A DNA stretch of 64,000 nucleotides from Limnoperna fortunei. Lineage: Eukaryota; Mollusca; Bivalvia; Mytilida; Modiolidae. The DNA lies in assembly GCA_944474755.1 (NCBI GenBank), contig OX104112.1:64325640-64389639 (forward strand), given 5' to 3'. The translations under genes were made by a program, and so were the position numbers. Shown piece by piece: positions 26,201-33,463 of this stretch. How positions within the stretch are numbered: the stretch's first letter is position 1; the number at the start of each line of letters is the position of its first letter. Under the pieces are notes generated by a model. The model saw only the letters and a list, made by a program, of their open reading frames with translations, did not search any database and was not told the origin of the DNA.

Positions 26201-29200
26201 AACATCATCTGAATCCACCTTGACTATTACTGAATCAATATCGATGGGGAAAGTAAACATGTAATACTGAGGTTCTGAAGGAGTCAGTGATAAGTTTCTA
26301 TCTTCATTAAATCTGTAAGGAAAATCATGAAGTAAAATGGTCATGTGAACGAAACACAGCCATGTATTCCAAACATTTGAACACATTTGATAGAAAACAT
26401 GAGTGGCATGGATAGTATTGCACATGCAATACCAGGTCATGTGAACGAAGCGCAGGTCCAAGGACCATAATTTCAACAAAATCATCAACAACAAATTTGA
26501 TCTCATAATGGTTTACTCTCTCATACAAAATATTAGCTCAATATCTCCAAGCATTTAGAAAAAAAGTCTGGAAAACTGTTACTTGTATGACATTTTCAAG
26601 TCCAAGGGCCTTTGACTCATTAGCCTCAAACTAAAATTAAAAACTTAATATGTAACTTATGATGGTTGACACTCATACTAAATATCAGCTAAATATCTGC
26701 AAACCTATTGTCTGCATTAGTGATGCCAGTAGGGGATTAAAAATGGCAAACATGCTGAAAAAAATAGCACTCTACTAACTTAAACAACTTTTGAAATTGT
26801 ATGTAGTTCATTATATAAGAAATCACACTACACCAAACATAAATGTACATATTTTGTACTCAATTTGTCATCTTCCTCCAAATATAAACTGGATGTCATG
26901 ATATAACTGAAAAATTGCTGGAAGTGGTATTTAACCATCACACAAACAAAAAATCTATTTTGTACTCACTGTAGTTCAAAGTCTTGAACTTTGTCAGCTT
27001 TCAATGAAAAATTCAAACTTGTAGGATTCATTGTAGACACTTCCGCATACAATACTTGCTGGACATCAGAATCTCTGTGCGATACATCCAAAGGACAAAG
27101 TGTTCTGCTGGCATAGTCAAATTCATAACTGTAAATTACACAAAAATATTGATTTATAAGTTCCTTATGGATTCTAATTTCATTCTACTGTTTTTTGTAG
27201 ACTATTCAGTGCATTTTCATGTATCGTATGAATGTGGATGTACCACCATTAGAAATCAATTGTTGATCAATTTGTTTATTCCTGAACTTAAGAAAAACAC
27301 CATTTTTTCTATAAATATAACCTGCATAAATTAAAGCTTACGAATTCTCAAGTGGAAGAGGCAGTTGCCATGACAATATCCCTCTTTGTTGTCTGGCAAC
27401 AAAGAGTAACGGGGAATCTGATACTGCTGAATTGTGGAGTTTTATACTGATTCTTATTGCTGTGGTCTGAAAAAAACAAACACAATACATTAAGTTTTCA
27501 TGCACCTGTGCCATGAAATTTGTTTAAAAATGGCAAATTAAGCTTTTAGTTGTTCTATTCTGAGTTGCTTTATGTTGGATATTGGTTCTGGAGTTTGCTG
27601 GTTTCTCTGACTTTGATTTTTGGATTGTCTTTTTTTTTACAGTTTCATCGGTGTTCTGTATTTTGTTATTACCTTCATTCTTAGTAATGATGGAAATTTT
27701 AGTTGGTAGCAGAGTAACCTTGCTTATGTAATAAGATAAATGACACAGGAACAGCAAATATTGCTTTCAAGCAGTTTCACTGGTTTTTTAAGAGCAGAAA
27801 ACAAGTTTAATATTCTATTTTTTAAGGTGGTCCTTTTTCACCATGCATAATTTTGGTGCTTCAAGCCATTGCAGCATATGATTCAAACTGTTTTGTTTTG
27901 TTTTTATCTTTTACTAATAATATTTTACTTTAGTGAATGTTAAATGAAAAGGGTCAATAGACACAGAAATAAATGTTAAAAAAAGTAGGTTAAAATAATT
28001 CAACTTTTTATACATTCTTTGTGCATAACTCATTTTTTCAGCCTAAATGGTGGCACTACAGATTTCCAGTTCATGATGGTATGATCAGAAAATGGTGAGA
28101 TAACTTTCTGAGCAGCATGCCTATGATTCATTTCAATTTCAGAACTTTTCTATTTGCTTATTTTTGGCAAACTCTACTGGTATGGTTCTATCACAGTTTA
28201 TGACAAATGAATGCTGCGTTCGGCAGGTTTATAGAGTGTTTGTTTTCATATTGAAATATAAAGAAATCAAATTAAATTTTTATTCTTTCAGAATGTTTTA
28301 GTCTGATTGAATTGTGAAGACAAGAATACAACATATGTGAAATAGTTGATATAAACATTTCATTTAAGCATAATAAAAATCTTAGAAGAAATATTTGTGA
28401 AAGAGCACTTGCAAGAGAATTTTTACAATAATTTATAGTTCCGTGGTTGTTAAATCCCAGAAAGATGATTAATCGATGCTAATTTTTGAATATGTTTAAG
28501 ATATTATTAATCAGGGCTCACGCTGGGTCAAAATTATAGGGAGAAGTCACTTCTCTTTTGGGTGGCTGACAGGGAGAAGTGAGGATAGAACAGGGAGAAG
28601 TGGGTGGACAACAGCAAGAAGTTGCATTATATGTCGCGAAAGCATCCCCTTTACTTAGTTTTTTTTAGCCGTTTAATTTATTGAGGATAAAGTATCAAAG
28701 ATTTGATTAACTATTCAGTATACTTATTTCACACATTTTCAAAAATACATGTATTAAACATAACAATAAAAATAGAATCAACTGTCACAAAACTGTTCAT
28801 TAAAATAAATGTTTCTTTGTCACTGATACACAATTTGATTGATTTATAATGAAGTACTTTTAGAACTAGAAGTAGAAAATTACATCATTGTGACACATAA
28901 TATATTCTGTTAAATTGTAAAATACACTATTAAAAGTATTTAAACATATTAAACTTAAATTTGTTTTAAGTAACTGCCAAAATACTATTTTTACTACGTT
29001 TCTATCATCGCAAAACTGATTTCACCACTATCAGCAAAGTATATTTGCAATATCTGGTACCAAATTCATATCCGCTCAGGACATTTTCACAAGTTCTTGT
29101 GCTCTGAACTGGTTTCCGTTCATATTTTAAACCTACGCTTTATATACCAAATAAAAGTTAAAAGGGTATCAGTTCAGCTTTGGCGCATAAACAAAATAAA

Positions 29201-30441
29201 CATGACACGGTCTCAAAAATATGAAGATTTCTTACCAAAATGGGAATAAAATTTGAAAGGAGACATAAGGCCATTCTACAAAATGAAAGGTCGACTTCAC
29301 TTCGCTTTTGAAGATGATCGACAGCGAAGTGGGACCACGATAAAGCCACTTCTTCGCCTGGTCGCCCTCGAACGCTTGCCCTGTTAATAAACTTATATGA
29401 CTTAAAAATATTTATGACCTGATAAAAAATGTAGGTGTGAGAGTGCATACATGACACTTTTTCAAATAATGTATGATTCCAAGGGGCATAAAACCACAAA
29501 AATCATACAAATGTAATCCTCAAAATTAGCACTGACGGAACACATCTGATAGTATCCCTGTGGTCCATTAATTTTCTCAGCTACAGGACCAAATGTCTGT
29601 TAAATTTAATTGTTGATAATTAATTTTCAAATCAACAATACTAAAGCAGCCAATTGTTCTCTATTACCCAATAGATATTATTGGTCGATTACTGCACAAT
29701 TTTTTAACTTGAACTCTCTAGAATTTTTCACATTACCAGTAATTTGGATTGTAGCCTTTTACTGTATGTTAAATGATTGCTTATAGCCTGCACTATGTGG
29801 ACACAGCAATCCCTGTAAGGCCTATTAATTTACAATGACAGGACTGACTAGTTTTGCAGATCAAAATGCATGATATTTGGTAAAAACTCTAAAGATCAAA
29901 GTAAAAACCCAAAGATCAAAGGAATTTGCAGACAAATTGACTGAATAATGCCAGAGACTTGTGAGAATTCTGCCAGGCAAATTAAATGACAGCCATACAA
30001 TGAACCAGACAAAATATCTATCATTTCTGCTGGGTTTTCACCATAACTTTGGGGGACATTCATTACACTTTTCCACGAGGATTTTACACTTTCTATGTAC
30101 CGTTTGAAAGGGTAGTCGGAAAATATAAAGAGTGAGACTGCCAACAGGTCAGACCTAAAATGTTCTGTCAGGACAATAAAAGTGTCAGTAATTGTTGCTC
30201 ACACCTCTATTATAATACACTGCATTACCTTGTTTTTGATTTCATTGTATTTAAATTTGTATACAACTGTTGAGTTAACATTTGTAATATTTGTATAATT
30301 CAATCCAAAATCTCCATCAATGGCTAATAAATTTTGACGATGTAGCAAATTTCTGTTGCTCAAATGTTTACTATGAATTAGTTTCGTCAAAACAAGTATT
30401 ATTAAAATGAAAAATAGCGACAGATCACTACAGGACTTCAT
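4788..30441 (-). CDS. SIDT: SID1 transmembrane family protein (SIDT1/SIDT2-like), complete 22-exon coding region
   Basis: I assembled 22 exons by GT/AG sites and protein family resemblance. They total 2430 nt with every phase matching, giving 809 residues. Order: signal peptide (1-24); extracellular domain with several N-x-T sites and the family motifs SRTLCP and CPVFDLD; first membrane segment around 290-315; acidic Ser/Asp-rich cytosolic loop around 334-406; then a multi-pass region to the C-terminus ending KIPVF. The family's conserved hydrolase-like (CREST superfamily) positions are present: SACYH (Ser544, His548), NFQFD (Asp559) and HDIWH (His773, His777). SID1 proteins move double-stranded RNA or other nucleic acid across membranes, and vertebrate SIDT2 is lysosomal. 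Length matches human SIDT1/2 (about 830). Whether it is closer to SIDT1 or SIDT2 cannot be told here. Least certain point: the exon 5 donor. Confidence 0.93.
5714..5827 (-). CDS. SIDT: SIDT exon 21: HDIWH motif
   Basis: Encodes [20 protein letters not shown] then [18 protein letters not shown]. It carries His773 and His777, spaced H-x3-H, the C-terminal metal or catalytic histidines of the family. Donor GTATGT. Confidence 0.95.
6168..6278 (-). CDS. SIDT: SIDT exon 20: membrane segment
   Basis: Encodes [20 protein letters not shown] then [17 protein letters not shown]. VVWxxALxFFFxxLxxWQ matches the family. Donor GTATGT. Confidence 0.94.
6436..6496 (+). repeat. 30-bp direct duplication
   Basis: tctctggggaccattaacaa followed by gtagaacat occurs twice in tandem in SIDT intron 19. 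Confidence 0.9.
6774..6879 (-). CDS. SIDT: SIDT exon 19: membrane segment
   Basis: Encodes [20 protein letters not shown] then [15 protein letters not shown]. [11 protein letters not shown] is conserved in the family. Donor GTATGT. Confidence 0.95.
7392..7438 (-). CDS. SIDT: SIDT exon 18: GNSINWS
   Basis: 47 nt encoding [15 protein letters not shown] and two bases of Ile; the family has DRMVLLVMGNVINWS. Acceptor TTTGCAG, donor GTAAGT. Confidence 0.92.
7636..7812 (-). CDS. SIDT: SIDT exon 17: membrane segment and YYMGRWKL
   Basis: Encodes [20 protein letters not shown] then [17 protein letters not shown]...[18 protein letters not shown] is diagnostic of the family. Of two nearby acceptors, the one giving LYSTEIF keeps phase 0; the other opens with a stop. 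Confidence 0.93.
8329..8465 (-). CDS. SIDT: SIDT exon 16: membrane segment, completes Asp559
   Basis: Encodes (D)[20 protein letters not shown] then [20 protein letters not shown]. The family has [20 protein letters not shown] here. The acceptor TTTATATTACAG lies at 8466. Its first part is the evident parent of the 93-bp array upstream. Confidence 0.95.
8517..8773. mobile_element. Foldback/MITE-like insertion inside the 93-bp array
   Basis: Interrupts the unit between 'tatt' and 'attgcgacag'. Positions 8650-8772 form a near-perfect palindrome with arms of about 50 bp (gattatttac... / ...gtaaataatc) around a short GC-richer centre. The part before it (8518-8650) has its own short inverted ends (TTATCGCTATT / AACAGCGATAA). 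No ORF. Confidence 0.75.
8774..9735 (-). repeat. 93-bp tandem array derived from SIDT exon 16 and its 3' splice site
   Basis: About eleven near-identical 93-bp units sit in SIDT intron 15; the motif gtaaatctt starts at 8781, 8874, 8967 and so on to 9711. On the minus strand each unit has the acceptor TTTATATTACAG, then the start of exon 16 (ATACCTCC) with 17 nt deleted, then TTGCCTGTGTATGTT. The next part aligns in register with exon 16 as CLCMLKIY...DI..K...Y.F. A partial unit (8466-8516) touches exon 16 itself; a foldback insertion (about 8517-8773) separates it from the main array. Confidence 0.93.
10058..10400 (+). repeat. Two short tandem duplications
   Basis: A ~53-bp unit (gagcaccaggggcgtgactt ... 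gataccagaaaaa) occurs twice at 10060-10160. A ~43-bp unit (aaagtgtcattatggagact ...) occurs twice at 10339-10408. Both are in SIDT intron 15, upstream (minus strand) of the 93-bp array. Confidence 0.85.
10510..10627 (-). CDS. SIDT: SIDT exon 15: SACYH hydrolase-like motif
   Basis: Encodes [20 protein letters not shown] then [19 protein letters not shown]. It holds Ser544 and His548 and the first base of the Asp559 codon (G|AT). Donor TTTG|GTAAGT. Confidence 0.96.
10731..10875 (-). mobile_element. tRNA-derived SINE copy, truncated
   Basis: Reverse orientation. Contains the consensus pieces gttgacagaccacgtgatc and gacgaactacctta. Diverged and lacking the 3' part. In SIDT intron 14. Confidence 0.8.
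11097..11246. repeat. Foldback element with ~60-bp arms
   Basis: Arms aatagattattgggagcgg... and ...caataatctatt are inverted copies around a ~25-bp loop and include gaacatggtcagacc / ggtctgaccatgttc. Non-coding, in SIDT intron 14, just beside the TA-flanked element. Confidence 0.8.
11313..12110. mobile_element. TA-flanked TIR element (Tc1/mariner/pogo-type, non-autonomous)
   Basis: Left end TA-CCGTAAAACGG...GTCCGCA and right end TGCGGAC...TTACGG-TA form imperfect inverted repeats of about 26 bp with TA at both borders. There is no transposase ORF in about 800 bp. It lies in SIDT intron 14. The superfamily is inferred from the TA borders only. Confidence 0.6.
12625..12673 (-). CDS. SIDT: SIDT exon 14: cytosolic link
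   Basis: Encodes [16 protein letters not shown], preceded by an Arg split with exon 13. It leads into KFGIPQHFG of exon 15, as in other SID1 proteins. Donor GTAAAT. Confidence 0.9.
12960..13330 (+). repeat. Dispersed repeat with two ~165-bp units
   Basis: Two copies of a unit containing ccataatttt...aatcattggaccaga and ggttgactc...tcagctcagta are followed by gaccgaggga and caccaaaggtgataggggac. A diverged relative lies at 26445-26740. Probably another pearl-like repeat, in SIDT intron 13. Confidence 0.6.
13494..13642 (-). CDS. SIDT: SIDT exon 13: [11 protein letters not shown] motif and membrane segment
   Basis: Encodes [20 protein letters not shown], then [20 protein letters not shown] and [10 protein letters not shown]. 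This is among the most conserved parts of SID1 proteins. Acceptor ATTATAG, donor GTGAGT. Confidence 0.95.
13963..14239. mobile_element. TTAA-flanked MITE-like element
   Basis: Ends TTAAGGTATCCAGAC and GTCAGATACCTTAA form inverted repeats about 14 bp long with TTAA at each border, as in piggyBac-type targets. It is 277 bp, non-coding, in SIDT intron 12. Confidence 0.5.
14427..14493 (-). CDS. SIDT: SIDT exon 12: transmembrane segment
   Basis: Encodes [20 protein letters not shown] then QK, matching the family's IFYALPVVQLVITYQ. Acceptor ATTTCAG, donor GTATGA. Confidence 0.93.
16066..16121 (+). repeat. 27-bp tandem duplication
   Basis: ttaaccctatacatctgatt followed by gccatg occurs twice head to tail in SIDT intron 11. 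Confidence 0.9.
16177..16375 (-). mobile_element. tRNA-derived SINE copy
   Basis: Reverse orientation, ending ...ccattcggccaccaaggccccc (tRNA-like head). Box B appears as gactcaaacc. A poly-G run replaces part of the body. In SIDT intron 11. Confidence 0.88.
16568..16641 (-). CDS. SIDT: SIDT exon 11: cytosolic loop to second membrane segment
   Basis: Encodes [20 protein letters not shown] then SLFCR, matching the family's YLYVADLxRKDKR. The join R|N to exon 12 is in frame. Donor GTAACC. Confidence 0.9.
16840..17080 (+). repeat. Pearl-like right arm with GC-rich hairpin
   Basis: Ends in a hairpin, tgcccccc...gggggca (17048-17075), preceded by gacagatggacggacatgag. This resembles the right end of a minisatellite-cored element without its core. 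In SIDT intron 10. Confidence 0.45.
17642..17787 (-). CDS. SIDT: SIDT exon 10: acidic cytosolic loop
   Basis: Encodes [20 protein letters not shown], then an acidic stretch and [10 protein letters not shown], matching the family's acidic loop that ends xKDVxRxKT. The donor is AAG|GTTTTTTTA, weak after the first two bases. Confidence 0.88.
18404..18472 (-). CDS. SIDT: SIDT exon 9: cytosolic loop
   Basis: 69 nt (23 codons) encoding [19 protein letters not shown] then GTTSG, acidic and serine-rich. Acceptor TTTTTAG, donor GTAGGT. Its length is a multiple of three, so it could be skipped without changing frame. Confidence 0.88.
18665..19701 (+). mobile_element. Pearl-like (Helitron-related?) element, copy 1, six 146-bp core units
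   Basis: Six tandem units (ctttaac at about 18760, 18906, 19052, 19198, 19344 and 19484), then a unique arm ending in a hairpin (gtctcgcct ... aggcaagac). The left end is truncated relative to copy 2. The architecture of tandem core plus 3' hairpin is like bivalve 'pearl' elements. It lies in SIDT intron 8. Confidence 0.8.
19798..19841 (-). CDS. SIDT: SIDT exon 8: short cytosolic exon
   Basis: 44 nt encoding [15 protein letters not shown]. It joins exon 7 (TG|T) and exon 9 (G|AT) in frame. Acceptor TTTCTAG, donor GTAATC. It lies between two similar minisatellite-cored elements. Confidence 0.85.
20173..21116 (+). mobile_element. Pearl-like (Helitron-related?) element, copy 2, five 146-bp core units
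   Basis: Starts tgtctcgcctgc and ends gcaggcgagaca, a terminal inverted repeat. Five tandem 146-bp units (ctttaac at 20319, 20465, 20611, 20757 and 20903) lie between, then a right arm with a 3' hairpin (gcgac-tttc-gtcgc inside gtctcgcct/aggcgagac). Non-coding, in SIDT intron 7. Confidence 0.82.
21338..21447. repeat. Inverted repeat, ~30-bp arms
   Basis: gggttattgcatgaatat...gggaaatatt and its inverse aatatttccc...attcatgcaataaccc flank about 50 bp. Probably the remains of a foldback element in SIDT intron 7. Confidence 0.75.
21850..22657 (+). mobile_element. Pearl-like element of a second family, three 161-bp core units
   Basis: Inverted ends agccgagttgc / gcaactcggct. The core has three 161-bp units (ctgtgacc at 22141, 22302 and 22463) with gttcctcctctta and gagttatggt. 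A cgcccgcccgcccgcc tract and a palindrome (aagttcaactt) precede the right end. In SIDT intron 7. Confidence 0.75.
23027..23120 (-). CDS. SIDT: SIDT exon 7: first transmembrane segment
   Basis: Encodes [20 protein letters not shown] then [10 protein letters not shown], a clear membrane span that anchors the extracellular domain. Donor GTAGGT. A tetranucleotide repeat lies just upstream of its acceptor. Confidence 0.92.
23139..23213 (+). repeat. (TGAT)n microsatellite
   Basis: About 12 pure TGAT units after a few diverged ones. It begins about 18 nt upstream of the exon 7 acceptor of SIDT (minus strand), so it occupies the branch-point region. Confidence 0.95.
24277..24421 (-). CDS. SIDT: SIDT exon 6: end of extracellular domain
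   Basis: Encodes [19 protein letters not shown]...[22 protein letters not shown] corresponds to the family's FYVVVVVKT. Donor GTAAGA leaves in phase 1. A nearer GT after CTTAAG was rejected because it breaks the phase with exon 7. Confidence 0.9.
24835..24912 (-). CDS. SIDT: SIDT exon 5: CPVFDLD motif
   Basis: Encodes [19 protein letters not shown] then TKQGAIT: 26 codons, phase 0 on both sides. The donor chosen is GTAGAG after AIT. Another phase-0 donor (GTTCTA) 27 nt further on would add nine residues; it has a weaker consensus and makes this stretch longer than in the family. Confidence 0.8.
25371..25570 (-). mobile_element. tRNA-derived SINE copy, diverged
   Basis: Reverse orientation, with the body consensus atcatggtgtccagttttta and head remnant gactaccttaactactcagc. 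Internally deleted. In SIDT intron 4. Confidence 0.8.
25737..25995 (-). mobile_element. tRNA-derived SINE copy, nearly full length
   Basis: Reverse orientation, from the 3' body (ccactttcaaca) to the head (ccacttggccacagaggcccc). Lies about 165 bp from the preceding copy, in SIDT intron 4. Confidence 0.9.
26168..26312 (-). CDS. SIDT: SIDT exon 4: extracellular domain
   Basis: Encodes [19 protein letters not shown]...DSVIVKV...[10 protein letters not shown]. This matches the family pattern of SPSQPxYYxYxFP followed by DSVxVKV and CMVLSxQ. Donor GTAACA, leaving in phase 0. Confidence 0.94.
26445..26740 (+). repeat. Dispersed repeat related to 12960-13330
   Basis: Shares caaggaccataattt, tattagctcaatatctcc and aagcatttagaaaaa with the 13-kb copy, and ends agtaggggatta. 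In SIDT intron 3. Upstream (26340-26450) the phrase tcatgtgaacgaa is repeated twice. Confidence 0.55.
26970..27128 (-). CDS. SIDT: SIDT exon 3: extracellular domain
   Basis: Encodes [12 protein letters not shown]...[13 protein letters not shown]...VQDFELQ. SRTLCP and VSTMxP are strong family motifs. Acceptor TTTACAG, donor GTGAGT. Confidence 0.93.
27342..27466 (-). CDS. SIDT: SIDT exon 2: extracellular domain
   Basis: Encodes [12 protein letters not shown]...[14 protein letters not shown]...LENS. The LLFVxRQQxGxLSWQ stretch is typical of the SID1 extracellular domain. Acceptor TTTTTTCAG, donor GTAAGC; enters in phase 0, leaves in phase 2. Confidence 0.92.
28512..29383. mobile_element. hAT-like non-autonomous element
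   Basis: Left end CAGGGCTCACGCTGG and right end CGAACGCTTGCCCTG form inverted ends starting CAGGG. Arms rich in GAAGTG / CACTTC extend the match. Flanks ttattaat and ttaataaa agree at 6 of 8 positions, a possible decayed 8-bp target duplication. It lies in SIDT intron 1 and carries no transposase. Confidence 0.55.
30229..30441 (-). CDS. SIDT: SIDT exon 1: start codon, signal peptide
   Basis: Starts at ATG (30441). The first 24 residues form a hydrophobic signal peptide ([14 protein letters not shown] core). The N-x-T sites NYTNIT and NST follow. The donor after ...NKNK is GTAATG, phase 0. This ATG opens the only signal-peptide ORF upstream of exon 2, hence the chosen start. Confidence 0.87.
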
Positions 30442-30479
30442 TCATGATTTCTGGTCACATGTTGAATTAAATCGAAAGT

Positions 30480-30540
30480 AGACTGGTTTTCGGTTTTCAG
30501 TCCGGTTCAATTGTAGACTGGTTTTCGGTCCGGTAACCTG
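30480..30540 (+). repeat. Duplicated motif in the SIDT 5' leader region
   Basis: gtagactggttttcggt occurs twice, with related ttcagtccggttcaatt between. It lies 40-100 bp upstream of the SIDT ATG, so in the likely 5' UTR or core promoter. Confidence 0.7.
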
Positions 30541-30589
30541 TTATTATTTGATCAATTTCGGTGCACAACGCACCATTACGGCCTCAATT

Positions 30590-30785
30590 TATTATAATCA
30601 AATACACATACATATATATCTGGGACTAGTATTAATATATAATGTATGTTTACATAAGCTCTGATGATCTTTTTGAAATCGGCATTTAAGAGAAAAACAA
30701 ACCAAGCAAACACACATCGCATATAGTAAAATGCATGTTTAAAGATAAAATCATGCAAACAAACAAAGTTTTGTCAATCATGACA
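30590..30785 (-). repeat. Second copy of the LINE 3' UTR
   Basis: acataagctctgatga... through caaacaaagtt parallels 30989-31110 of the neighbouring LINE 3' UTR (shared acataagctctgatg, aagcaaacaatac-like and ttgcatacat-like segments). It lies about 150 bp upstream of the SIDT start codon. Confidence 0.6.
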
Positions 30786-30794
30786 TAAGCTTGT

Positions 30795-31809
30795 ATGTTT
30801 GTTTGAATTTTATTTAACGCCACTTTCAGCAATTGTTTTAGCTTAATCATGGCTTCAGTCATGGGGGGGGGGAATCTGGAGTCCGAACTTAGGAAAACTG
30901 GCAATTCTTGTCAATAAAGATCAGTGGAGTCAAGTAAATTTTATTTATAGTCGGTAAAACAAAACGATAACAAATTTATATACATATAACATAAGCTCTG
31001 ATGAGCTTTTAAAACCGACACTTAGACATTTTAGTACAAACAAACAAAGCAAACAATACATTGCATACATAAAATCAATGGTAAAAGCATGTATAAGGAC
31101 AAAATACAGTACACATAAGAGATTTTCTTAGATATATAAAACATAAAAAGCTCAGGTAAGATACATTTAAGCACATAAAAACGAGCAGACATGGGATACA
31201 TAAAAGCGAATTAGCAGAAAAAGCACTAAAATATATTAATAGCATACACAAGCATCAAAAAGCACAAATGTTTACATTTTAAGAAAATGAAAAGATGTAA
31301 GCATAGCCAAAGCATAACAACATGCAGCACTGAAAGGAGCACTAGAGATTTCAGACACTCGTGAGGTCAGGGATGCCAAACTATATCTAACAACAAAAAG
31401 AACAATTACAAGCCACCTCTTACCACCTACTAATTAAACCCTTAAATTGATTTAAACTTATATCTCCTCTCAGATCATTTGGGAGTTCATTCCATAGTTT
31501 GACAGCCCCATACCACACTGAGTGTAAACCATACCTTGTTGTATTAACGTTTGGTTTGGCTGCTATATTTGAATATCTAAAAGAATAAAAACTATGTTTA
31601 ATAGTAATAAGATCATGTAATTATACAGGGGATTTGTTAACTATTTAAAAAATTATTATAGCTAAAAGACGTTGTCTTCTTAGGCGTAATGATGACATCT
31701 TAGATTTAGTAAGTAGGTCTTCGTATGTACCACTATATGTACCCGCAATCTCAGATTTAATAGACCAGATGATCAATAGTAGAGGAACTACCTTAACCAC
31801 TCGACCCAA
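30795..31809 (-). mobile_element. SINE copy split by a LINE insertion
   Basis: The 3' half (30795-30934: aacgccactttcagcaat ... ggagtcaagt) and the 5' tRNA-like half (31741-31809: acccgcaatctcag ... ccactcgaccca) are separated by about 800 bp of LINE sequence. About 25 bp of the SINE is missing at the junction. Confidence 0.8.
30935..31740 (-). pseudogene. 5'-truncated non-LTR retrotransposon (LINE) 3' end
   Basis: On the minus strand the end of a reverse-transcriptase ORF is visible: YEDLLTKSKMSSLRLRRQRL, then after in-frame stops YSFRYSNIA, TTRYGLHSVWYGAVKLWNEL and PNDLRGDISLNQFKGL, with a stop at 31420-31422. The WNxLPxxxR...FKxL signature is typical of the C-terminus of CR1/Jockey-type ORF2. 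Two internal stops show it is dead. Its 3' UTR follows to 30935. Confidence 0.82.
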
Positions 31810-33318
31810 GACGTAAGATAAATCTGGCAGACAAACAGGCAAATCAGGCAAAGCTTGCACCTTTTTAAAATTTGAAGTACTTTGGGGAACAACCCAACAT
31901 TAAGCAGGAAAACTGAAATGTTTTTAACTTAGGCTGGAGACATGCACACCCTTCCCGCAAAATGGCTCAAGTTGGCAACCTCAGTATTTACACAACGATA
32001 ATTAATATTAAATGATTACATGCAAGTGAGATTATAACAACAGGACTAATTAAAAATGACAAAATCCTATACTTGGTACCTTTAAACAGGGACAGTCTAT
32101 TCTTAGTATATAGACTGTCCCTGCTTTAAATAACGATAATAAATGCATTTCTTATATAAAAGTCAAAGGCATCATATATGAGACGACAGACAACCATCAA
32201 TTGTTGGATTGTAAAATACACAGCAAATTTGTATATATGCCTTTGATTCTATTACATAATGTATTTTAATTCAAAATAGGAATAAGGCTGTTGTGGAAGA
32301 ATCCAGTGTACAGTGTGGGAACGAAACCAACTCACTAAAACAAAGCACGAATGACATCGTGTAAAGTTAACATTTGACTTGGCGTTCACATCGATGAATT
32401 TCAAAACAAAGCAGCTAGTATTTCTTATAATTCCACCCATTTAAGAATAACTAAATTTTCAATTCGTTTTATATTTATTTGAACGAACCCACTATTTTAT
32501 TGCAACTTGTATTCATACACTAAATCCGTTTATCGAAAAATGACCTATAAAAATGACGTAATAATTAAAGTAAACAAATCCTGTGTAAGCTTATTGTAAA
32601 AGGAGTTTGATCTATAGTTATCCTTTATTAACGTGAATTCGAGTCTATTACCTAATAGTAAGCTGACTCACTATGAAGTTCATGTTTACGAGTCCTAATT
32701 GTAGAAAGTGTCTGCAATCATATGTCACTAGAAGACATTTTATTTCAATAAATCCATTAAAACATGTATTTAAGAATTTAGAAATCAAAATAAAGTATTA
32801 AAATAATCAAATCTTGAGAATCTTTCATATAGTAATATATTCCTTCCTTTAAAATATGTGGTTTTCAACAATGAGATTTCAAGTTCGAGTCTTACTTAAC
32901 ATGCTTAACTTGCAGAGTTTGCTGGATTGCAAACTTAATTGACAAGGATTGCCAAAAGTTAGTGAGTTTTCACACAGAGTCCTGCGGCTACCGAATATAT
33001 AACGACTCGCCCCACTGTCGAGTCGCTCCACCACGAGTCGCCCCACATTTAATAACGATTCGCCCCCACTCAATAACGACTCGCCCCACAAATGTAAAAT
33101 ATTTCATATAAGTTTATAGATTTAATATCTTACAAATATATTTAATTAAATTTATAGAATACATTTTAAAATTTGCATATATTTGTTTCTTATATTTTAC
33201 ATATTCAGGAAAATACTGCAAGTAGCAGAAATAGGAACAAGTTGTTACTCCAAACAAACATTCAAATAAAGAAAAATAATTTTACATTATTTCAAACTGT
33301 TATAAAGTTAATTAAGGA
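31810..33318. other. Intergenic with small hairpin and degenerate tandem motif
   Basis: No gene seen. 32087-32131 holds a perfect-arm hairpin (gggacagtctat / atagactgtccc). 33000-33090 holds four or five degenerate copies of aacgactcgccccac. A short SINE-like scrap (taattgacaaggattgcca) lies near 32937. Confidence 0.6.
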
Positions 33319-33463
33319 TTGTTTTCAATAGCTGGTTAGATTATTGGATATAGACGACTTTGGGTCGGTTTACGCGCCAATAAACCGCGAATGTATGTCC
33401 AGCGTAAACCCACCCAAAGTCGTCTATATCCAATAATATAACCAGCAATTGAAAACAATTCTT
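33319..33463. repeat. Foldback element with ~58-bp arms
   Basis: attgttttcaatagctggtt ...gacgactttgggt and its inverse acccaaagtcgtc... ccagcaattgaaaacaat surround a ~30-bp GC-richer loop. MITE-like, non-coding. Confidence 0.85.

Noticed and set aside
26084..26506. 140-codon minus-strand frame taken as one gene
   Set aside because: Only 26168-26312 matches the SIDT family; both sides have proper splice sites and the remainder is intron.
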